From Candidatus Atribacteria bacterium (GTDB lineage: Bacteria > Atribacterota > Atribacteria > Atribacterales > Caldatribacteriaceae), in contig JARRCQ010000069.1 of NCBI GenBank assembly GCA_029982105.1, positions 1 through 7,700 on the forward strand: DNA of 7,700 bases, written 5' to 3'. The position numbers and the translations under genes are program-made. Numbering within the stretch: the stretch's first letter is position 1; every line of letters begins with the position of its first letter. Under the pieces are notes generated by a model that saw only the letters and a list, made by a program, of their open reading frames with translations, had not been told where the DNA came from and searched no databases. This document shows positions 1 to 7,027 of the stretch, piece by piece.

Positions 1-636
1 TATTTCGGTGCGAGCTATCTTTCCTCCTCTTTCTTTCACTTCCATCTGACAAGGATGATGAACATCTCTTCCTAGTGGGAGGTCAATAGTTTTATCTCCC
101 TTCCATATTCCTTCCACCACAGCTAGGTATTCCTTTTTTACCCGGTGAGCTTTAAATTCTCCTATCAGGTGGAGGTAAGCTCTGTCGGATTTAGCTACTA
201 CCATCACCCCAGAAGTATCTTTATCCAAACGATGAACAATCCCCGGACGAAGGGGAAAACCATATTGAGGAAGAGGAATTTGATAATAAAAGAGAGCATT
301 TACTAAAGTTCCTTCTCCCCAAGAAGAAGAGGGATGAACTGCGCACCCAGCTCTCTTATTTATCACTAAAATATCTTCATCTTCATAGATTATATCTAAG
401 GGCAAAAATTGAGGAGGGGGATGGGAAATATCTTCCACTGGCCAGGCGATTTCTAATATATCTCCAGGATGTACTTCTTTACTAGCTTTAGTGACAGTTT
501 CCCCATTTAACTTTATTTTTCCTTCTTTAATCAGTTTGGTAATTAAAGAGCGGGAAATTTCTATAAAGTGGCGATGTAACCAAACATCTATCCGGCAAAA
601 AGCTGGCTCGTAAACTTTAATCTTCTCTTTTTTCAT
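1..636 (-). CDS. rluD: RluD-type 23S rRNA pseudouridine synthase (3' end cut off by the window)
   Basis: Converts specific uridines in RNA, probably 23S rRNA, to pseudouridine in the cytoplasm. I translated 212 codons by hand from the ATG at 634-636; the frame is open to the window edge and about 90-110 residues are missing compared with the usual 300-320. Residues 15-65 form an S4-like RNA-binding domain (KLIKEGKIKLNGE). Residues 85-101 hold motif I (VINKRAGCAVHPS), and residues 131-149 hold the catalytic motif PGIVHRLDKDTSG with the expected nucleophile Asp138. A motif III-like GRDVHHPCQMEV is at 189-200 and GKIART at 205-210. Motif I has Arg where most relatives have Pro (NKPAG). The start overlaps the end of lspA by 20 nt, so it is probably translated by coupling; the only SD-like bases touch the ATG. 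In Bacillus the equivalent neighbour of lspA is ylyB. The family is certain; the exact target (RluD rather than RluA/C) is inferred. Confidence 0.93.
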   Translation of the reverse strand, partial: MKKEKIKVYEPAFCRIDVWLHRHFIEISRSLITKLIKEGKIKLNGETVTKASKEVHPGDILEIAWPVEDISHPPPQFLPLDIIYEDEDILVINKRAGCAVHPSSSWGEGTLVNALFYYQIPLPQYGFPLRPGIVHRLDKDTSGVMVVAKSDRAYLHLIGEFKAHRVKKEYLAVVEGIWKGDKTIDLPLGRDVHHPCQMEVKERGGKIARTEI

Positions 637-1078
637 CCCACCAGAAACTTAAGAGAATTGAAGCAGTTCCTATAACGATAAAAACATCAGCTAAATTAAA
701 GGTAGCCCAAAAAGAAGGCTCTATAAAATCCACTACATATCCCAAACGCCAGCGATCTATAATGTTACCCCAGGCACCAGCTAAAAAAAGAGAAATTCCT
801 CTAATATAAGTAATTTTACTAAAAACCCAGATAAGAATTATAGTTATGAAAACCGTGATTAAAGTTAATCCTTCTTTATTGCTTATCCTCCAACCAAAAG
901 CACTACCAAAATTATAACGTAAGGTAAGAGTGAGAATCTCGGGAATGAAAACAACAGAACTCTCGGCTAAATGTCTTAATGCCCACTGTTTAGTCAGCTG
1001 GTCTAAGAGCAAAGCCAAAGATAAAATCGAGAAAAACCCCAACCATCTCCATTTTCCTTTTCCCGGCTTAGAGTTCAT
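617..1078 (-). CDS. lspA: Lipoprotein signal peptidase (signal peptidase II)
   Basis: Membrane aspartyl protease that cuts the signal peptide from prolipoproteins after diacylglyceryl modification at the lipobox Cys. It has 153 residues, normal for the family. Four hydrophobic segments are visible at about 12-28, 69-88, 92-106 and 129-147. The family signatures are intact: LDQLTK at 25-30, the GNIIDR box at 104-109, GYVVDFI at 113-119 and ATFNLAD at 125-131. The catalytic aspartate pair should be Asp117 (VVD) and Asp131 (NLAD), by alignment from memory with the known enzyme. The loop between them is short (14 residues), as in Gram-positive rather than proteobacterial enzymes. The ATG overlaps the divIVA stop as ATGA, so translation is probably coupled. 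No strong Shine-Dalgarno is seen. LspA usually follows ileS in Gram-positives; here ileS is absent and divIVA is the direct neighbour. Confidence 0.97.
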   Translation of the reverse strand: MNSKPGKGKWRWLGFFSILSLALLLDQLTKQWALRHLAESSVVFIPEILTLTLRYNFGSAFGWRISNKEGLTLITVFITIILIWVFSKITYIRGISLFLAGAWGNIIDRWRLGYVVDFIEPSFWATFNLADVFIVIGTASILLSFWWDEKRED

Positions 1079-1647
1079 GATTTTCTCAGTCTATTATCAT
1101 TTTGAAAATCCTGAATAGAAAAACGAGCTATCTCTCCACCCTCCTCTTTTTCTTCTTCTTTTACCCCTTTACTTTCTTCTAAAGCTTTAGCATCCCAGTC
1201 TTTTTCCTTCCACTCTAAGCTATCCATAAAAGTTTGCAGCAATGATCTGAATCGAATCTGAAAAAGACGATATTGTTCCAAAAGAGCTTGATAACCTTTT
1301 TCAATTTCCTTTTTCCTCTTCAGAGCTTCTTCTACAATTTCCTGCCCTCTGATTTCTGCTTCTTTTAAAACCATCTGTGATTCTCTTTTGGCCAATTCTC
1401 TTTCCACCTGTATTTGCTTTTCCCACTCTTCTATTTGAGCTTCCAAGTTAGACAGTTTTCCTTCTTTGTCTTTCAGCCTCTTTTTAAGCTCTCGGTTATC
1501 TTGAAGAATCTTTTCTCTTTCTGCCACCATACTTTCTATTTGAGAAGCTAATTCTTCCAAAAAATCTCGTACTTCCTCTTCATTATAACCCCGAAAAGAA
1601 CGGTTAAAATCTATTTCTCGTATGTCTTCCGGCTTCCACCAATTCAT
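1075..1647 (-). CDS. divIVA: DivIVA-family cell division / polar scaffold protein
   Basis: Coiled-coil protein that gathers at negatively curved membrane (septa, poles) and recruits division or wall-growth partners. It has 190 residues. Residues 6-33 match the DivIVA lipid-binding N-terminus: PEDIREIDF, then FRGYNEEEVRDFLEEL. Phe18 and Arg19 line up with the Phe17/Arg18 tip of the Bacillus protein that touches the membrane. Residues about 28-140 are charged, heptad-like and Lys/Glu/Leu-rich, predicted to be long coiled coil. The tail from 150 on is acidic and low complexity (KEEEKEEGGE). Two neighbouring tryptophans (Trp3, Trp4) precede the conserved part, which I do not recall as typical. 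The gene starts with ATGA overlap on the proC stop and has a strong Shine-Dalgarno. Its place upstream of lspA and rluD matches the Gram-positive ylm-divIVA order. The family is clear; whether it acts in septum placement, polar growth or chromosome anchoring cannot be read from the sequence. Confidence 0.93.
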   Translation of the reverse strand: MNWWKPEDIREIDFNRSFRGYNEEEVRDFLEELASQIESMVAEREKILQDNRELKKRLKDKEGKLSNLEAQIEEWEKQIQVERELAKRESQMVLKEAEIRGQEIVEEALKRKKEIEKGYQALLEQYRLFQIRFRSLLQTFMDSLEWKEKDWDAKALEESKGVKEEEKEEGGEIARFSIQDFQNDNRLRKS

Positions 1648-2453
1648 TTCTTTCCCTCCTCACCTATATTCTTAGTCCGCTTATAAGCCTCCTCTACTCC
1701 CTCCATCACCAATCCCCTAAAAGCTCCTTCCTCTAGTTTCTTTATACCTGCGATAGTGGTTCCACCCGGAGAAGCTACCCAATTCTTTAGCTGAGCGGGA
1801 TGAATACCTCGTGTTTTTAGAAGAGATGCTACACCCAATACTGTCTGGGTAGCTATTTTTAAGCTCGTTTCCCAAGGAATTCCTATCTTTACTCCTCCAT
1901 CAGCTAACGCTTCTATAAAAAGAGCTATAAATCCCGGACCACTACCACTAAGAGCAGTGAAGAGGTCTAAATCCTTTTCCTCAGCCTCAAAAACCCATCC
2001 CAGAGAAGAAAAAAGAAAAAGAAGGTCCTCTCGTTCTTCAACTTCCACCACCGAAGAAAAACAAACCGGTACTACCCCTTCTCCTACTTCTACACACAAA
2101 TTGGGCATAATTCGGACTATTGCCTTTTGAGGAATGAATTCTTCCAAGTTTTGAATTTTTACCCCTGCTGCCACCGAAACAAAAACTGATTGGGAAAAAT
2201 TACGAAGAGACAGAAGAGCTTTTTCCACATCCTTAGGTTTTACAGCCAAAAATACAAAACGAGGAGAACTTTTCAAATTATTTAAGTTCTCTACCCACTC
2301 CAAATTCAAGGAAGAAGCTAAGTTTTTTGCTTTTTCTGTTGCCTGGTCCAAAAGTAAAAATCTAAATTTTTTATGCCAATTATCTCGACATAAACCCCGC
2401 ACCAGGGCGCTCCCCATATTTCCACATCCGACAAATAGTATACTATCTTCCAC
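1644..2453 (-). CDS. proC: Pyrroline-5-carboxylate reductase
   Basis: Reduces 1-pyrroline-5-carboxylate to L-proline with NAD(P)H, the last step of proline synthesis, in the cytoplasm. With the GTG start at 2451-2453 it has 269 residues, the usual length. The N-terminal Rossmann fold shows GCGNMG at 9-14 and AVKPKDV at about 70-76. The substrate domain shows RIMPN at 114-118, ALSGSGPGF at 167-175 with the SGSGP loop, ALADGGVKIGIP at 182-193, and SPGGTTIAGIKKLEEGAF at 228-245. All are typical P5CR motifs; MPNLC in place of MPNTP is a small departure. A TTG at 2472-2474 would add seven residues inside yggS, but it has no good ribosome-binding site, whereas the GTG has GAGAGGT 7 nt upstream and starts 1 nt after the yggS stop. 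The gene follows yggS, a frequent pairing in bacteria, and its stop overlaps the divIVA start. No frame breaks are seen. Confidence 0.96.
   Translation of the reverse strand: MEDSILFVGCGNMGSALVRGLCRDNWHKKFRFLLLDQATEKAKNLASSLNLEWVENLNNLKSSPRFVFLAVKPKDVEKALLSLRNFSQSVFVSVAAGVKIQNLEEFIPQKAIVRIMPNLCVEVGEGVVPVCFSSVVEVEEREDLLFLFSSLGWVFEAEEKDLDLFTALSGSGPGFIALFIEALADGGVKIGIPWETSLKIATQTVLGVASLLKTRGIHPAQLKNWVASPGGTTIAGIKKLEEGAFRGLVMEGVEEAYKRTKNIGEEGKK
1654..1660 (-). promoter_or_regulatory. Shine-Dalgarno site of divIVA
   Basis: The minus strand reads AGGAGGG, 6 nt before the divIVA ATG. It lies inside the last codons of proC, so divIVA has its own strong ribosome entry as well as the ATGA stop/start overlap. 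This fixes the divIVA start. Confidence 0.85.
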
Positions 2454-2454
2454 T

Positions 2455-3189
2455 TTATTTACCTCTCTCTCCAAATATAGCTCGACCTAAACGAAGCATA
2501 GTAGCACCTTCCAAAATAGCCCAGGGAAAATCATCACTCATCCCCATAGATAACTCTTGCAAAGCAACTTGAGGTATATTTCGGTTTATTTCCTCCCCAA
2601 GTTGCCGCAGACGAGAAAAAACTTTCCTTACCTCTTGTTCTTTTCCTCCTCTAGGACCAATAGTCATAAGACCCCTCAATTCCAAATGAGAAAGCTGAGC
2701 AACATCCCAAACCAAAGGTAGCAACTCTTCCTCTTGCACTCCTCCTTGAGTCTCCCGACCAGTAAGGTTCACTTGAATTAAAACCGGAATTTTTTTATTT
2801 TTATCTTGTGCTTTTTTTTCCAATTCTTTTCCCATACTTAAACTATCCAAAGAATGAAGATATTGGAAAAATTCTATCACTTTTTTAACTTTATTTTTCT
2901 GCAGACGACCCAAAAAGTGCCATTCTATTTTCTCTGGTAAAAGAGGCATTTTCTTTAACGCCTCTTGAATTCTATTTTCCCCTAAACACGTCAAGCCCAA
3001 TGATAGCGCTTCTTCAATTTTACTCACTTCTACTCCTTTAGTAACTGCTACCACTTTTATGTCTTCAGGGTTCCTCCCTGCTCGCCGAGAAAAAACTGCC
3101 ATTTTTTCTTTAACTATTTCCCAATTTTCCGCTACCCCATATCTACCACCTGCCAAGGTTTGACATCTTCCCAAGGTAAACGCACCCAC
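2455..3189 (-). CDS. yggS: YggS/PLPBP family pyridoxal-phosphate homeostasis protein (start uncertain)
   Basis: Single-domain alanine-racemase-like fold that binds PLP and is thought to keep the free PLP pool in balance; no enzyme activity is established for the family. From the GTG at 3187-3189 it is 244 residues. Landmarks in that numbering: VVAVTKG at 46-52 with the PLP lysine Lys51, GENRIQEAL at 70-78, WHFLGRLQKNKVKK at 90-103, IQVNLTGRETQGG near 138-150, LRGLMTIGP, then LSMGMSDDF and GATMLRLGRAIFGER near the C-terminus. All core motifs are present. The start is doubtful: family members begin close to the VAENW at residue 19, and residues 1-18 look unlike the family. Other in-frame starts are TTG at 3172-3174 and at 3154-3156. 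All lie inside the radical SAM gene, giving an overlap of 25-58 nt, and none has a well-spaced Shine-Dalgarno. In Bacillus the equivalent is ylmE of the division cluster. Confidence 0.94.
   Translation of the reverse strand: MGAFTLGRCQTLAGGRYGVAENWEIVKEKMAVFSRRAGRNPEDIKVVAVTKGVEVSKIEEALSLGLTCLGENRIQEALKKMPLLPEKIEWHFLGRLQKNKVKKVIEFFQYLHSLDSLSMGKELEKKAQDKNKKIPVLIQVNLTGRETQGGVQEEELLPLVWDVAQLSHLELRGLMTIGPRGGKEQEVRKVFSRLRQLGEEINRNIPQVALQELSMGMSDDFPWAILEGATMLRLGRAIFGERGK
2461..2467 (-). promoter_or_regulatory. Shine-Dalgarno site that supports the GTG start of proC
   Basis: The minus strand reads GAGAGGT, 7 nt before the GTG at 2451-2453. It sits in the final codons of yggS. It supports the shorter proC form over the TTG at 2472-2474, which would place this site inside the coding region. 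Confidence 0.7.
3132..3151 (-). other. Stacked ribosome-binding site, ATG, G-run and stop at the radical SAM/yggS junction
   Basis: On the minus strand AGGTGG (3146-3151) is followed after 5 nt by ATG (3138-3140), then GGG and TAG (3132-3134). ATG GGG TAG is the end of the radical SAM gene and could also be a three-codon start-stop unit. The four G at 3135-3138 would let a ribosome slip back one base from GGG to GGG and continue as GTA GCG GAA, that is VAENW, exactly where YggS homology begins. The arrangement is seen directly; any slippage or re-initiation role is inference. A missing G in the assembly is the plain alternative. Confidence 0.45.
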
Positions 3190-4694
3190 TCCTCATCTCT
3201 ACCTAATACTTGAAGTAAGGATTGCCAAGCCCCATAGGACCAGGGATGAGGATGAGATAAAAGAGAAGGAATTTTCTCTCCTATTAACCGGTCTCCCCGA
3301 GCAAGAAGTAGTTGAATCCAGGCTAAGCGGGGACTTTCTCCCGAAAAAGGAATTTTTAACTTTTTCAGGCCTTTCTCCCAAATTTTCCTCTCTTTTTCCC
3401 ATTCGTGAATAGAAGGAGTCTTCCAATCAGAAAGAGGAGTATGAGGTTTAGGTACTAAAAAACTGTAAGAAACTAAAAGTTGCTGAGAATTTTTTATTTT
3501 GGTAACCATCTTGGCTAAAAAATCTAAATCTTCTTCGACTCTTCCCTCTGGTTTACCCAATATAAAATAGAATTTGATTCTCTGGATCCCTCTTCCTAAA
3601 AGTTCTTCCGTTAACCCTATCCATTCTTCATCAGAAAGTCCTTTTCCCAATTTCTTTCTAAGAGAAAAGCTACCGCTCTCCGGAGCAAGGGTTATAGTCT
3701 CCACTTCCCCCTGAGACAGTAACTCCCTCACTCTACTTTTTTTCATTAAAGAAAGAGCAGAAAGAGAAGAAAAGGTGAGTTTTTTATTTTTTCCCAATAT
3801 ATACTTTATTATCTCCTCTAAAGCAGGATGAGATAACAAATCTGCTCCTACTAAACCTATCTTATCAGACCAAGAAGAAACATAATCAATCATTTTTTCC
3901 ACCAATTCCCAAGAACGATTGCGTAAGGGATGATATATTCTTTTACCAGCGCAAAAAGAACAATTATATCTACAACCCCTGCCTACCTCCACCAAAGATG
4001 CGCCTTGAAAGTAAGAAAAGGGGGTATAAATAAAAGTGCGAGTTTCAAATTGATTGATGTCTACTTTTTGTCTTTGTACCGGAAAAGAAAATCCCCTTTC
4101 TGCTTCAAAACCTTGTAGCTTTCCTTCTTGGTAAAGGGGATGAACTTTACTTGGGATATATACCCCCGGGATTTTCCCTAAATTCCTCTTTTTTTCTTCT
4201 CTTCCTAATCCATTTTCCTCACTTTCTTTCCAAACAACAAGAATTAAAGGGAAAGCTTCTTCTGCCTCTCCTATTACTGCAAGATCCACAAAAGGAGCAA
4301 AAAGTTCCGGGTTAAGAGTAATAGCAGGGCCACCACCTATAACCCAGGGATCTTTTTCTTTTCTATCTCGAGCCAGAAGAGGAATTCCTCCTTCTTGTAG
4401 TAAAAAGAGGAAATTAAGAATATCCAATTCAAAAGAGAAATTAAATCCTAAAATGTCAAAAGAATTAAGAGATAAACCATTTTCTAAGGAATGAGCGCCA
4501 TATTCGCTAAAAAATCTCTCTCCTCGCCAGTCGGGAGTTTCAAAAAGAAGATTAACAATAGACTGGTAACCTAGATTAGCCATTCCTAAAGAATAATTTC
4601 CGGGGAAACAAAGGGCAAACAAAAACCTACCCACTTTACTGGATAGAGAAATTCCCCGCTCTTCTTTCCAGTAATCTCTGGTGTTTTCTGCCAT
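3132..4694 (-). CDS. Radical SAM protein, TIGR03960-like (COG1032 type), function unknown
   Basis: A 520-residue protein that should bind a [4Fe-4S] cluster and cleave S-adenosylmethionine; substrate unknown. Residues about 20-155 are an N-terminal domain like the B12-binding-type Rossmann part of this family (SLGMANLGYQSI at 35-46, DILGFNFSFELDILN at 80-94, VIGGGPAITLNPELF at 118-132, VIGEAEEAF at 140-148). No DxHxxG cobalamin motif is visible, so B12 binding is doubtful. The radical SAM cluster is GRGCRYNCSFC with Cys241, Cys245 and Cys248 (CX3CX2C). The barrel continues with LAPESGS, IKFYFILGKPEG and LVPKPHTPLSDW. A C-terminal LLLARGDRLIG stretch matches the tail of TIGR03960-like proteins. 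These usually carry or adjoin a DUF2344/TIGR03936 part, which is absent here. The gene starts 4 nt after ftsZ with only a weak AGG before its ATG, so coupling to ftsZ is likely. Family assignment is from memory of motifs. Confidence 0.88.
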   Translation of the reverse strand: MAENTRDYWKEERGISLSSKVGRFLFALCFPGNYSLGMANLGYQSIVNLLFETPDWRGERFFSEYGAHSLENGLSLNSFDILGFNFSFELDILNFLFLLQEGGIPLLARDRKEKDPWVIGGGPAITLNPELFAPFVDLAVIGEAEEAFPLILVVWKESEENGLGREEKKRNLGKIPGVYIPSKVHPLYQEGKLQGFEAERGFSFPVQRQKVDINQFETRTFIYTPFSYFQGASLVEVGRGCRYNCSFCAGKRIYHPLRNRSWELVEKMIDYVSSWSDKIGLVGADLLSHPALEEIIKYILGKNKKLTFSSLSALSLMKKSRVRELLSQGEVETITLAPESGSFSLRKKLGKGLSDEEWIGLTEELLGRGIQRIKFYFILGKPEGRVEEDLDFLAKMVTKIKNSQQLLVSYSFLVPKPHTPLSDWKTPSIHEWEKERKIWEKGLKKLKIPFSGESPRLAWIQLLLARGDRLIGEKIPSLLSHPHPWSYGAWQSLLQVLGRDEEWVRLPWEDVKPWQVVDMG

Positions 4695-4698
4695 TAAC

Positions 4699-5745
4699 CT
4701 ATTTTTTTCTTAGAAAAGCAGGAACGTCCAAATCATCAAAAGAAAAAGAGTCAGAAATTTCACTTATCTTCTCTGTCTCTTCTTTTTTCTCTTGGTCAAA
4801 GCCGGTAGCAATAACTGTAATTTCTACTTCATCTTTCATTTTTTCATCAATGATTGCCCCAAAAATGATATTGGCTTCTCCCGAAGCAGATTCAGTAATA
4901 ACTTCTGCCACTTGATTTACATCCCAGATGCTCAGATTAGGGCCACCAGTAACATTAAATAGCACCCCTTTAGCACCAGAGAAGGGTGTTTCCAGGAGAG
5001 GGCTGTTCACTGCCATATGAGCTGCCTCTTTAGCTTTGTTTTCACCACCGGCTCTACCTATTCCCATAAGAGAAGTTCCCGCTCCCTCCATTATAGTTTT
5101 AACATCGGCAAAATCTAAATTTACTATCCCCGGGATATTGATGAGGTCAGAAATGCTTTTTACTCCCTGTAAAAGAACGTTGTCTACCATACCAAAGGCC
5201 TCTTTCACTGAAGTAGAAGAATTAGCCACCTGAAGAAGTCTATCATTAGGAATAACAATCAAGCTATCTACTCGTTCTCGCAAAAGCGCTATTCCTTCTT
5301 CCGCTTGACGCATTCTTTTCTTGCCTTCGAAAGTAAAAGGTTTAGTAACCACAGCCACGGTAAGGATACCCAGCTCTTTAGCTAAACCAGCAACAACTGG
5401 CGACGCTCCAGTGCCCGTGCCTCCTCCCATACCGGCAGTGATAAATAACATATCTACTCCTTCCAAAATTTCAAAAATCTTTTCCTTATCCTCTTCTGCC
5501 GCCTTTCTACCTACTTCTGGATTAGCACCTGCGCCTAATCCTCGAGTTAGCTTTGCTCCGATCTGTAATTTAATATCAGCTAAAGATCTTTCTAAAACCT
5601 GAGTATCAGTATTCATAGCCACAAAGGTAACACCTTGAAGACCGGATTGAATCATTCGATTGACTGCATTGCCTCCTCCTCCCCCTACACCTACAACTTT
5701 TATGTTTACTTTTCCATTATTAAACTTTTGAGAATTTGCACGCAT
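4699..5745 (-). CDS. ftsZ: Cell division GTPase FtsZ
   Basis: Tubulin homologue that polymerises with GTP into the Z-ring at mid-cell and directs septum building. It has 348 residues. The GTPase core is complete: [15 protein letters not shown] at 17-31, MNTD at 44-47, [11 protein letters not shown] at 69-79, the tubulin signature GGGTGTG at 107-113, [12 protein letters not shown] at 133-144, PNDRLL at 166-171, and the synergy loop NLDFADVK at 209-216, whose acidic residues complete the active site of the next subunit. The core ends near 316. Only about 20 charged residues separate it from the conserved tail [12 protein letters not shown] (337-348), which binds FtsA and other partners. A linker this short is unusual, as many bacteria have 40 or more residues. 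The gene lies 19 nt after ftsA with its own GGAGGG site, as expected for an abundant protein. FtsA in the same operon is the probable membrane anchor, as no sepF is seen. Confidence 0.99.
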   Translation of the reverse strand: MRANSQKFNNGKVNIKVVGVGGGGGNAVNRMIQSGLQGVTFVAMNTDTQVLERSLADIKLQIGAKLTRGLGAGANPEVGRKAAEEDKEKIFEILEGVDMLFITAGMGGGTGTGASPVVAGLAKELGILTVAVVTKPFTFEGKKRMRQAEEGIALLRERVDSLIVIPNDRLLQVANSSTSVKEAFGMVDNVLLQGVKSISDLINIPGIVNLDFADVKTIMEGAGTSLMGIGRAGGENKAKEAAHMAVNSPLLETPFSGAKGVLFNVTGGPNLSIWDVNQVAEVITESASGEANIIFGAIIDEKMKDEVEITVIATGFDQEKKEETEKISEISDSFSFDDLDVPAFLRKK

Positions 5746-5754
5746 AATGTCTCG

Positions 5755-5760
5755 CCCTCC
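5755..5760 (-). promoter_or_regulatory. Shine-Dalgarno site of ftsZ
   Basis: The minus strand reads GGAGGG, 9 nt before the ftsZ ATG at 5743-5745, within the 19-nt ftsA-ftsZ gap. This is the longest gap between genes in the window, and it contains nothing else recognisable. Confidence 0.75.
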
Positions 5761-5764
5761 ACCT

Positions 5765-7027
5765 TTAATCCAACATAAAAAAGTCTCTAAACCAATCTAT
5801 AATTCTAGACCCTCGATCCTCTAAATTGAGGACCAGAGGTTTTCTACCTCTTTGCGTTGCCTCTTCTATACCAAATTGTAATAAACCACAAGCAGTAGAA
5901 AACATAGGATGAGATATGGTTTGAATCATTCCCACATGGTCTTTGCTTTCCGGAGACCCTACCCTCACTGGTAATTCCAAAATAGAAGAGCCCAATTCAG
6001 CAATGCCCTCTAATAAAGAACTACCTCCAGTTAACACTACTCCTCCTCGCAAAAAAGGGTAAAAACCTGAAGACTTAATCACTCGACGAATAAACAAAAA
6101 CAGCTCCTTTACTCGTGCCTCTATTATTTCACAAGCATACTTCCTTTTTACCGTTTGTAAGGAAGAAAGCCCCAAATCTTTGGCTTCAATGATTTCATCA
6201 TCAGGAATATGTCGGCTAAAAGCACAACCATGATTTAATTTAATTCTTTCTGCTTCATCTCGGGAAGTTCGTAAACCTACGGCTAAATCAGAAGTAATGT
6301 TTTCTCCTCCCAGAGGAACTACTCCAGAATAACGCATAGAACCCCCATAAAATATAGCTATATCTGCGGTCCCCCCTCCTATGTCCACAAGAGTAACTCC
6401 CATTTCTTTCTCCATAGGATGCAAAATAGCTAAGGCAGAAGCCAGAGGCTGAAAAACTAATCTATGAACTTCCAGGCCTGCCTGTTGAAAGCTTTTAGAA
6501 AAATTGTGGAATTGATTTTCATCCACAGTGACGAGATGAACCTTTACCCTGAGACGGGAACCAATCATCCCTACCGGGTCAGCTATACCGGTTTGGTCAT
6601 CTACTATATATTCTTGAGGTAAAAGATGCAATATCCTTTTACCCTCTAAATTTATCCCTGCCTTAGAACCCTCCAAAGCTTTGTCTACATCCCGAGCGTT
6701 GATTTCTCTTCCTCCTTTGTTTAGGAAAACTTCGTTCTCCAGATTAAGTGAAGATACACCATCGCCAGCTATACCAGTGTAGACAAGGTCAGGTACCACC
6801 CGGGCAATTTCCAAAGCCAAAGAAAATGATTCTCTAATAGCTTCAGCAGCCTTATTAATATCTATTATTTTCCCTCTCCTAATACCTCGAGAGCTACTCA
6901 ATCCTACTCCCAAAACTTCAATAGCATTGCCTTTTTTCCGCCCAATTAAGGTACAAATTTTGCTGGTTCCTACATCCACCGCTCCCAAGATAGGAGAGTG
7001 ACTGTCCAAAGAGTGCCAACCTCTCAA
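5765..7027 (-). CDS. ftsA: Cell division protein FtsA (actin-like Z-ring anchor)
   Basis: Actin-family ATP-binding protein that polymerises on the inner membrane face, binds the FtsZ tail and recruits later divisome proteins. It has 420 residues, normal length. The phosphate-1 motif is [15 protein letters not shown] at 15-29. The FtsA-specific 1C domain follows at about 85-165 ([14 protein letters not shown] at 141-154). Phosphate-2 is [14 protein letters not shown] at 213-226, then [13 protein letters not shown] at 237-249, and the adenosine motif is [15 protein letters not shown] at 328-342. The last residues ([10 protein letters not shown], 408-417) form the amphipathic helix that holds FtsA on the membrane. 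The start is a TTG (7025-7027) that overlaps the ftsQ stop as TTGA. It is well supported by GGGGAGG 7 nt upstream and leaves 13 residues before the core. Gene order ftsQ-ftsA-ftsZ is the classic dcw arrangement. No anomalies are seen in the catalytic motifs. Confidence 0.98.
   Translation of the reverse strand: MRGWHSLDSHSPILGAVDVGTSKICTLIGRKKGNAIEVLGVGLSSSRGIRRGKIIDINKAAEAIRESFSLALEIARVVPDLVYTGIAGDGVSSLNLENEVFLNKGGREINARDVDKALEGSKAGINLEGKRILHLLPQEYIVDDQTGIADPVGMIGSRLRVKVHLVTVDENQFHNFSKSFQQAGLEVHRLVFQPLASALAILHPMEKEMGVTLVDIGGGTADIAIFYGGSMRYSGVVPLGGENITSDLAVGLRTSRDEAERIKLNHGCAFSRHIPDDEIIEAKDLGLSSLQTVKRKYACEIIEARVKELFLFIRRVIKSSGFYPFLRGGVVLTGGSSLLEGIAELGSSILELPVRVGSPESKDHVGMIQTISHPMFSTACGLLQFGIEEATQRGRKPLVLNLEDRGSRIIDWFRDFFMLD

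Noticed and set aside
930..1118. Plus-strand open frame of 62 codons
   Set aside because: Antisense to lspA and the end of divIVA, both well supported by conserved motifs.
2454..2474. TTG at 2472-2474 as the proC start
   Set aside because: It would add seven residues not typical for the family and has no good ribosome site; the GTG at 2451-2453 has GAGAGGT 7 nt upstream and follows the yggS stop.
3199..3426. Minus-strand open frame of 75 codons
   Set aside because: Lies in another frame inside the C-terminal part of the radical SAM gene; Ser/Arg-rich and without family features.
3930..4118. Plus-strand open frame of 62 codons
   Set aside because: Antisense to the cysteine-cluster region of the radical SAM gene; no sign of its own coding.
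4699..4712. Run of seven A before the ftsZ stop as a slippage or terminator signal
   Set aside because: The run encodes the normal RKK end of the conserved FtsZ tail, has no stem in front, and the next gene starts 4 nt later.
5036..5233. Plus-strand open frame of 65 codons
   Set aside because: Antisense to conserved ftsZ codons (synergy-loop region); no motif or ribosome-binding site.
5321..5602. Plus-strand open frame of 93 codons
   Set aside because: It lies fully inside ftsZ on the opposite strand and its product is a Pro/Ser/Ala-rich mirror of the glycine-rich ftsZ code; no ribosome site or family motif.
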